Source of the DNA: Quercus robur
Taxonomy: Eukaryota > Streptophyta > Magnoliopsida > Fagales > Fagaceae
DNA length: 64,000 bases
Direction: 5' to 3'
Assembly (NCBI RefSeq): GCF_932294415.1
Contig: NC_065542.1
Coordinates: 451,501 to 515,500, forward strand
Part shown: positions 57,786 to 64,000 of the stretch, piece after piece
Layout: each line of letters begins with the position of its first letter
How positions within the stretch are numbered: position 1 is the first letter of the stretch
Program-made: the position numbers and the translations under genes
The notes under the pieces: model-generated
The model's database searches: none
What the model saw: only the letters and a program-made list of their open reading frames with translations
Told to the model about the DNA's origin: nothing

Positions 57786-58489
57786 TACACAATAAAGAAA
57801 TACAGGAGAAAAATGAGTTACCTTCAAAAGAATAATCCATGGTATAGTTGGGAATTCCAAACAGGTTTAGATACTGTAAAGACTAACGCAAAAATTCAAA
57901 TGTTAAAACTTCCAAAAAGTCAAAAAAAAAAAAATTAACGAATTAGATGATATAGAGCCTAGAAATTATTGTAATTAATTACCATATGCAATTACAGAGA
58001 ATAAAAGCAATTTTTCTCTTTCAATTTATTACATATTTTTTCTTTTAAAGTTGCAATGTCTATTGGATAGTATAGTATTTTGTGTTTCAATTTATCACTT
58101 TTGTTCTTTTTATTTATTATTTAATGATCATCATTGAATAGTATCTTGAATAATTGTTGCATAAAGTAAACAACATAATTATCATCATTGAATAGTGTAT
58201 ATATGTGTGTGTGTTCTTTAAAATCTCAAATTCAATAGCTGTGGGTTTTTTTTTTTTTTTTTAATTATAATTTTCTTGGAATTAGAGTTTTGGAGTTAGA
58301 GATGTTGATGGGCTAAGATTCCGATGGGAGACCCCAAGCCTTATCGGAGGGGATGAAGTAGCAGGCCTCACGTCTTTTATTTAGGGCATTTGAAGTTTTA
58401 ACTTTGAAGTGGCTTTGCAGCAAGTGTACTCATTTTGATTTTTAATATTTTTATATTAAAACAAAAACTTTGAAATTTACAATAGTGAA
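57516..58489. other. Intergenic, no gene seen
   Basis: AT-rich spacer with a (TA)n tract at about 57753-57781 and a T-run near 58246. It leads into sulfotransferase block S2. Confidence 0.55.
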
Positions 58490-60323
58490 ATATATATATA
58501 GAATCATAGATAGAGATATGTTTTGCTTCCACACATAAATACCTCTTAAGTTAAAAACTTTTCTCTGAAGAACCTACCATGTATGCATTATTTTCCCTAT
58601 ACATTGGTGATACAAGTTGAATGATCACTTATTAGTGCTTGTTGCTACTTTTGTAGCTCAATTTAAACTTAAAAATGGTTGGCTCCTCTTGTAGTACGTT
58701 ATCTTACACATAGTAGCCTATGTTAGAATTTTTTTTCCTAGTTGATATTTACAAATAGAAGGAATAATGCTACACAAGTATAAAAACAATCTGCTTTTCA
58801 TGATAAGTTGAACAACCAAATCAAGATTTTTGCAATTCATGTTTAGAGTTATTAGAATGATGGAAAAGGTGGTTATTTTGATAATTATAATAAAGAATGA
58901 TATGAAACATAAAAAACTTATGCAACATCGGTGAACTAATAGAAAAACAATGATCTCCTAGGGAAAGAAAATAAAAAGGATCCTCATTTTTGTTGACAAA
59001 TGCATACCCATCTCAGGTGTAATATTTCCTTGCTTACAATACAATGATTCATTAAACAACAAATCACTTTCTTTCTTTTATGAGCCATGTAAATGAGATT
59101 GATGCTTATTGAAGCCTCTTTAATTGTCAAAAATCAACTGATATTCCTTCATGTTCTATTTACATGGTTTCTCAAATTATTTATGATCACATCTACTAGC
59201 CCATATGCTAAAGTTTCCAAAGAACCTTTGGCAAAAACCACTACAATCAAGAATATTAGGTCAAATAAGTAGATTTGCTGCACAAATATTAGTGTGGGAT
59301 ATCATTTTTAACTAGTGTAGGTTTCTTTAAAAAAAATACTCGCAGTTTTGATATTTTCCTCTCTCCTCTTTTGTTGTAGGTGATAAATCAGATATCTTGA
59401 GTAATTTTATCCTCGGTCGCACATATATATGGAGAATGTATTACAAAGGTTGTGTTCATCTAGTTTGACCTTTTTTATTTTCGATTACTATAAGACTTAA
59501 TATGTCTTTAATACATCAAAAAATCTCTAAAGTCACTCTCACTTTAGTAGAAACATGTAAGTAGGTGTTGTGGTCTACATTACAGGTTATGAACACATTT
59601 TGAATTGCATTTGGTCATGTTCCTTGGAGGAGAGGGGGTAGTTTTTTAAGTTTCATTGATTTTATAGATCTTTTAACTTTGAACATGGAGACAGAGTATT
59701 TTGAGGATCCATGATGATCCTTGTAGAAAGAAGAATAATTTGGTTGGAAGTTGGAATTACTACATATTTCCTTCTTTGTCATTCAGCTTTACGCACAAGC
59801 TTCTTGGCTATTGCTATTTGTTGTAATGGATAAAATGGAAAAAAAAAAATTATTAAGATTGTGCAAAAATCATAATTGTTCTTGACAAAAAGATGCATTG
59901 AAAGTTGTAATTTGTTGACTGCATTCATCAAGTTTTTATTGTTTTAAGGTCAATTAAGGTTTCCAATTAACACTTACCCAATTTTTTTTAACTTATATTA
60001 GATATAAATTATCACGTGATTTTATTAATGTAATATACTAACAAATGGAAAAGGTTTGGCTCCAAATATGTTTAGAGTCAAACTTTGTCCCTAACAAAAA
60101 TATCCTCACCTTATTAAGTAATTTACACGTAAAAATTAATTTAAAATAAAATGACATCATGCCTACCCTTAAATTAATAGAGATCATGAAATGAAACCCT
60201 TTTATTTTGAGACAAATGAAAATGATCATTTTTCCATTTGACATACTACAAGAAATCTCGATGTCACATTATTTTATGATGGAAGCCATGAATGTGGCTT
60301 GGACTCCTTATTCATCCATTAGG

Positions 60324-61391
60324 TCAGACATTCCATGTCAAGCCATAACTACTTAGCTTTTTCTCAGTTATCTGATCAATTCGTTTTGCCATCGCAGGTG
60401 TAAGATGATTTTTCCAGTCTCCAACCTTACCTTTCCTAAAATACATATTGTTTTTGAACTCGTATGTGTTGACTTCATCTTTCTTGATTCCAACCTTCAA
60501 TGTCATCACTCCATTTTTATTTACCTCTAAATTGGACATATTTTCAAAACTGCATAAATCTATAATCTTTTGCACCATACCTTGATCTTCTTCCTCCAAA
60601 GAGAAAGGATAACCAATAAATTGAGCTAATTTCTTTACCCAATATACAGTTTCATTAGTCAAATCTTCATACTTAATAAACAATATCCTCTCTGGTGATT
60701 CCAAACTTGCTCTCCAATACCCTAATATATGATCCCAAAATGGTCCACAAGAAAGTAATCCTTGACAAAATGACTCAAGTACATCCTCCTCAAGTACATC
60801 CTTCTCTCTGGTGATTCCAAGCTCGCTCTCAATTACCCTAGTAACATTCCTGTTGTAAAAGTGCCATATAGACACAAATACATCCTTTGGATCCCTGCAT
60901 AAATAAACAATTTTACAACTAGAATTTATAATGGATTTTGGTAGGGAAGTGTAGGGAATGTGTGTAGACACAAGTGGAACATCTAGACTCAATCTTTGTT
61001 GGCTTGAGCGAATATTAAACTCAATAAAGGGTACACAATCATGTGACAGTCTTGAGAGTAAAGGATTCGTAGGCTCGCTTTCATAGGATCGTGTCATTAT
61101 GGCAAAAGCCAATGCTTTAAGCCAAGTTGTGCCACATTTTGGAAAACTACTCAAAATCACTTGGTTGGGTTGAGGCTTGAAATGTTCTTGAGCAAACAAC
61201 ATTCCTGGTAGATGCAATAAAGGGTACCAAAAACCTTCATACTGGTAGAAATCTATCGACCAAGAACCCTTTTTTATTGGGATGGTTGGCAAGATCTGTT
61301 TGAATTTATTTTCAAGTTCTAGATCAAACATATACTCTTCTTTCTCAATACTTTTTGGAGCAGAGTTCATTTTGGAGGAAGAGGATTCCAT
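60324..61391 (-). CDS. Cytosolic sulfotransferase (SOT family), copy 2
   Basis: Intronless, 355 aa from ATG 61391, same length and frame as copy 1. The three PAPS motifs (PKCGTTWLKAL, YLCRDPKDVFVS, RKGKVGDWKNHL) and the catalytic His (STHIPYTSLP) are identical. The ten replacements I see relative to copy 1 fall mostly in the N-terminus (EEY/EEN, LELEN/LEPDN), near the RNV(S/T)RV loop and in MTLKVGIKK. None touches a catalytic residue. Upstream keeps the TATA-like sequence and S1-like flank. Both copies are probably functional, and shared or divergent substrate use cannot be judged here. Confidence 0.95.
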   Translation of the reverse strand: MESSSSKMNSAPKSIEKEEYMFDLELENKFKQILPTIPIKKGSWSIDFYQYEGFWYPLLHLPGMLFAQEHFKPQPNQVILSSFPKCGTTWLKALAFAIMTRSYESEPTNPLLSRLSHDCVPFIEFNIRSSQQRLSLDVPLVSTHIPYTSLPKSIINSSCKIVYLCRDPKDVFVSIWHFYNRNVTRVIESELGITREKDVLEEDVLESFCQGLLSCGPFWDHILGYWRASLESPERILFIKYEDLTNETVYWVKKLAQFIGYPFSLEEEDQGMVQKIIDLCSFENMSNLEVNKNGVMTLKVGIKKDEVNTYEFKNNMYFRKGKVGDWKNHLTPAMAKRIDQITEKKLSSYGLTWNV

Positions 61392-63054
61392 TGGTAGAAA
61401 ATAAAACTAGCTTGATCTAGTGTAAGTGACATGTATGCATGGAGGGGGAAGAACACCATTATATATAGGTAAATTACAAGGAGAGTTCATCATTTTAAGC
61501 CACTCATTTTAACTATGGAAAACCTCATCTTTCGTCCTATCAACTCAAATAAACATAGCATTAAAGCAAAAATAGTCATCTCAAAGTTAGGCTCCGTGTT
61601 TTTCTGTCACAATTTTAAACTTAAACACATGATAACCAAAAATGGTTATTGAAGCAAATTTTGACAGCCAAGAATCATCATTTTAAGTCCTTCATTTTAA
61701 CTATGAAAAACATTTATTTAATCTTTTTCCTTTTTCATTATTCCTCTTTTCACCGCAAAAAAACATAACATCAAAGCAAAGATAGTCATCTTAAAGATAT
61801 GCTTCATGCTTATCTGCCACAACTATACACCTAAACACATCATAGTCAGAAATGGTGATTGAAGCAAATTTTGAAAGCCAAAAAATGACGAGAGACCACT
61901 GGATTAGGATAATAATAGTTTACCACCATCATTGTAATAGAGACAAGGAAGAGCTATAAATTTGGTTTCTAATTTCAACCATACAAAAATTTAGAAAAAG
62001 TCTTGACTGATAATGGGCTTGGGCCATTATTGACAATACCTATTGAAGGCCTATTCTAAAGGGAACCGAAACATATATGGACTTGGGTATAAAAATAGAT
62101 TAAGATTTTAACACAAAGTCACGCTACAATTTTTACTTAAAAGTCATGATAACTTTTAAAAGAGTGTACAATATGTTAATACACACAACACAGTCTCTTA
62201 CGCAATCTATCTATAATTCTATGGTATATATTCGTGCAGGATGAAAAAAAATCATATTCTTCATGGATGAAAAGATTGAAAGAGAAGTACCAAAAACTAA
62301 AAGAAATGAAAAGTAAGTATAATGGAAAATTTTAACACATTTTTAAAAAAAAAAATCTAATATGATGCCAAATTAAAATTACATGTCCATCCAATATCTT
62401 TTAGATTTGTAGTGGCAGTTGATATTGTGGCAACAGTTTTCCATACTTATAAGAAATAGATGTTTTTGACAGCATAATATCCTCGTGTAACTTTATGACC
62501 ATCTTCACGTAGACGTATTAGATATATAATGAATCTAATGTCGTATACTACAATGCAGATTGATTGGGTCTGAGGCAAGTACTAATGAAGAACAGTATGT
62601 TGATGGCAAAATGAAGAACGATGAAGGAAAATGACGAAGATAAATAAGAATCTAATTTGGATAAAAAGAATCTTTATTACAAGAGGATTTTTTTTTTTTT
62701 TTTGTGTTTTGTGTTTTGTCATTTTATTTTAAACTAACTTGGTTCAAAATTTTGAAATTTTTGATTAGATGATACATGTGACGCAAAATTAGACTCTAAT
62801 TGAATTTCAATTTAAAATCTAATTGGATTTTCTCTCAGCTTTACTTACTAATATATATATATATATAGATGATTTATAAACTTGAATTGTTTTTAGTTAA
62901 AAAAAAAAAAGGCTCATAAATTAAACTCTAATTTTTACACATGTCGCAAAATTAAACTCTAATTAAAATCCAATTTTTACATTGAATTAACTCACTTGGT
63001 ACAAAAATTTAAAAACTTAGATTAGATGGGACACGTGGTGCAAAATTAAACTCT

Positions 63055-63485
63055 ATTCATGAATGCAATGAAGCAAGCTACTTGCCTCAGGTAGCTAGTT
63101 GACTGTAGGTTTAGAGCACGCTACGATAGATTCTAACTAATTCTCTCTCTTCAGCGAGGTTTGAACTCCGCATGGTGGGAAGGCCTTTTGCGATTCGCAT
63201 CTTCCCTTCCAACAAAGAAAGTGAAGGAGAGCGGATAGCAAGTTGGAGGACGCTGCAGAACCGCGTGATTGATCCATCTACGCTATTCCCGCAAGGTGGA
63301 AAGCCTTCAGAGCCTCAGTACCTACCATTATATTGAATAAAATGAAAGCTGACTAGCAATTGCTTGTTTTTCTTGGGCTTGCTTTGATGATGGGTAGGTG
63401 TGTTTTGGCCCTTCTGTGGGTTTCCATTGAGGAAAGTAGGCTTGACAAGCCAAAGTCTTCATTTGTAGGACTTTCTTTGATGGTT
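63055..63485. other. Insertion in S2 of unknown origin, possibly organellar
   Basis: About 430 bp replacing roughly 22 bp of the S1 sequence. It is less AT-rich than its surroundings and contains phrases such as gcaagctacttgcctcaggt and gaggtttgaactccgcatgg. These recall plant mitochondrial intergenic DNA, though I cannot confirm it. No target duplication or terminal repeat was seen, which fits end-joining of filler or organelle DNA. Confidence 0.45.
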
Positions 63486-63563
63486 CATGTAATTGGATTT
63501 TCTCTCAGTTTTACCCATTATTATATATATAGAATGGTAGCCAACAATGTGGGCCTGTGGACA

Positions 63564-63723
63564 AGGTTATCAATTCCGTACCGTACCGGCCGGAATATAT
63601 CGTACCGGCCAGCAATCCGGTACACTCGACCCCTCTGTTTCATGCCGGGAAAAATATCGGCCGTACCGGCCTCGTACCGGCCAATACCAGTCGGTACCAG
63701 GCGTACTGGCCGGTACAGAAAAA

Positions 63724-63768
<45 letters not shown>

Positions 63769-64000
63769 GTAATTTTTGAATTTTTGTTAGGACAGAATGG
63801 TAACTTATTTGTATTAACTTATTAGTATTATTTGTTTTCTTAGTATGCAATTGTAACTTTTAAGCTTTCTATTTTATTTTTTTTATTTTTTTTCCCTTTT
63901 AATTGATACTAAAGTCTAAAACCATGAATAATTAGTTCTGAATTGAGGAAATGTTTTATGGTAAACTTTTATATTTATTATAATATATATATACACAGAC
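63564..64000. mobile_element. gtaccggcc-rich repeat element, cut by window end
   Basis: From aaggttatcaattccgtacc onward, about 150 bp of gtaccggcc/ggccggtac motifs are followed by a run of roughly 40 T and AT-rich sequence. S1 lacks this sequence at the matching place, so it marks an insertion or the duplication edge. The frames here are low-complexity. The family is not named; the right end lies outside the window. Confidence 0.5.

Larger units (their letters stand above)
58490..63575. repeat. Sulfotransferase block S2 (tandem duplication)
   Basis: Second copy of S1 (45310-49973). The match covers both gene flanks and the gene. Interrupted near 63055-63485 by sequence absent from S1. Outside the gene and that insertion no coding sequence was recognised. 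Confidence 0.92.

Noticed and set aside
63360-63850. Open frames across the right edge
   Set aside because: They run through gtaccgg repeats and a T-run (poly-Phe) and join unrelated segments.

Overview
The window is plant nuclear DNA. It is AT-rich and has intron-bearing minus-strand genes, a restorer-like PPR gene, raffinose-family and sulfotransferase genes, and many small plant transposons. Several repeat families look like ones I associate with Fagaceae (oak, chestnut). That placement is from memory, not a search. All recognised complete host genes lie on the minus strand. Five look intact: a RING-H2 ATL-type E3 ligase (copy B), a stachyose synthase, a DUF2062-like membrane protein, a GDPD4-like glycerophosphodiester phosphodiesterase, and two copies of a cytosolic sulfotransferase.

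Left third (1-20.3 kb): a direct duplication carries an ATL7/58/59-type RING-H2 gene. Copy A is at about 207-5222 and copy B at about 9213-20331. Between the copies are a frameshifted restorer-like PPR gene and a broken phytolongin longin-domain fragment. In Arabidopsis the ATL7/58/59 genes neighbour phytolongin genes, so this looks like ancestral microsynteny. Copy A has lost the exon-2 splice acceptor that copy B keeps. Copy B carries a young 5.9-kb non-autonomous LTR element (LARD-like) with 610-bp LTRs, a 5-bp target duplication and a 17-unit, 81-bp tandem array. Copy A carries a tRNA-type SINE and an unidentified insertion instead.

Middle (20.3-43.2 kb): a 5'-truncated L1-type LINE; a long-TIR element; a complete 4-exon stachyose synthase (860 aa) with a repeated TATA segment upstream; a 5-exon DUF2062-like gene (181 aa) built entirely of short exons; a Helitron with clear termini; and a 9-exon GDPD4-like gene (324 aa).

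Right third (43.2-64 kb): a tandem unit made of a GDPD-promoter-derived segment (P) plus a sulfotransferase block (S) occurs twice, as P1-S1-P2-S2. P1 is interrupted by a 997-bp Mutator-like element with 9-bp target duplications. It sits 55 bp upstream of the GDPD start codon, and P2 preserves the empty site. Between P2 and S2 lie nested TIR elements and a degraded retroelement-associated locus with a 'plant transposon protein'-type ORF.

The genes do not form a pathway together. The main biological themes are local segmental duplication with divergent fates of the copies, and layered transposon insertions that can be ordered in time. No CRISPR array, rRNA gene or functional tRNA gene was seen. 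Exon coordinates were worked out by hand from splice consensus and family knowledge; no alignment or transcript data were used.
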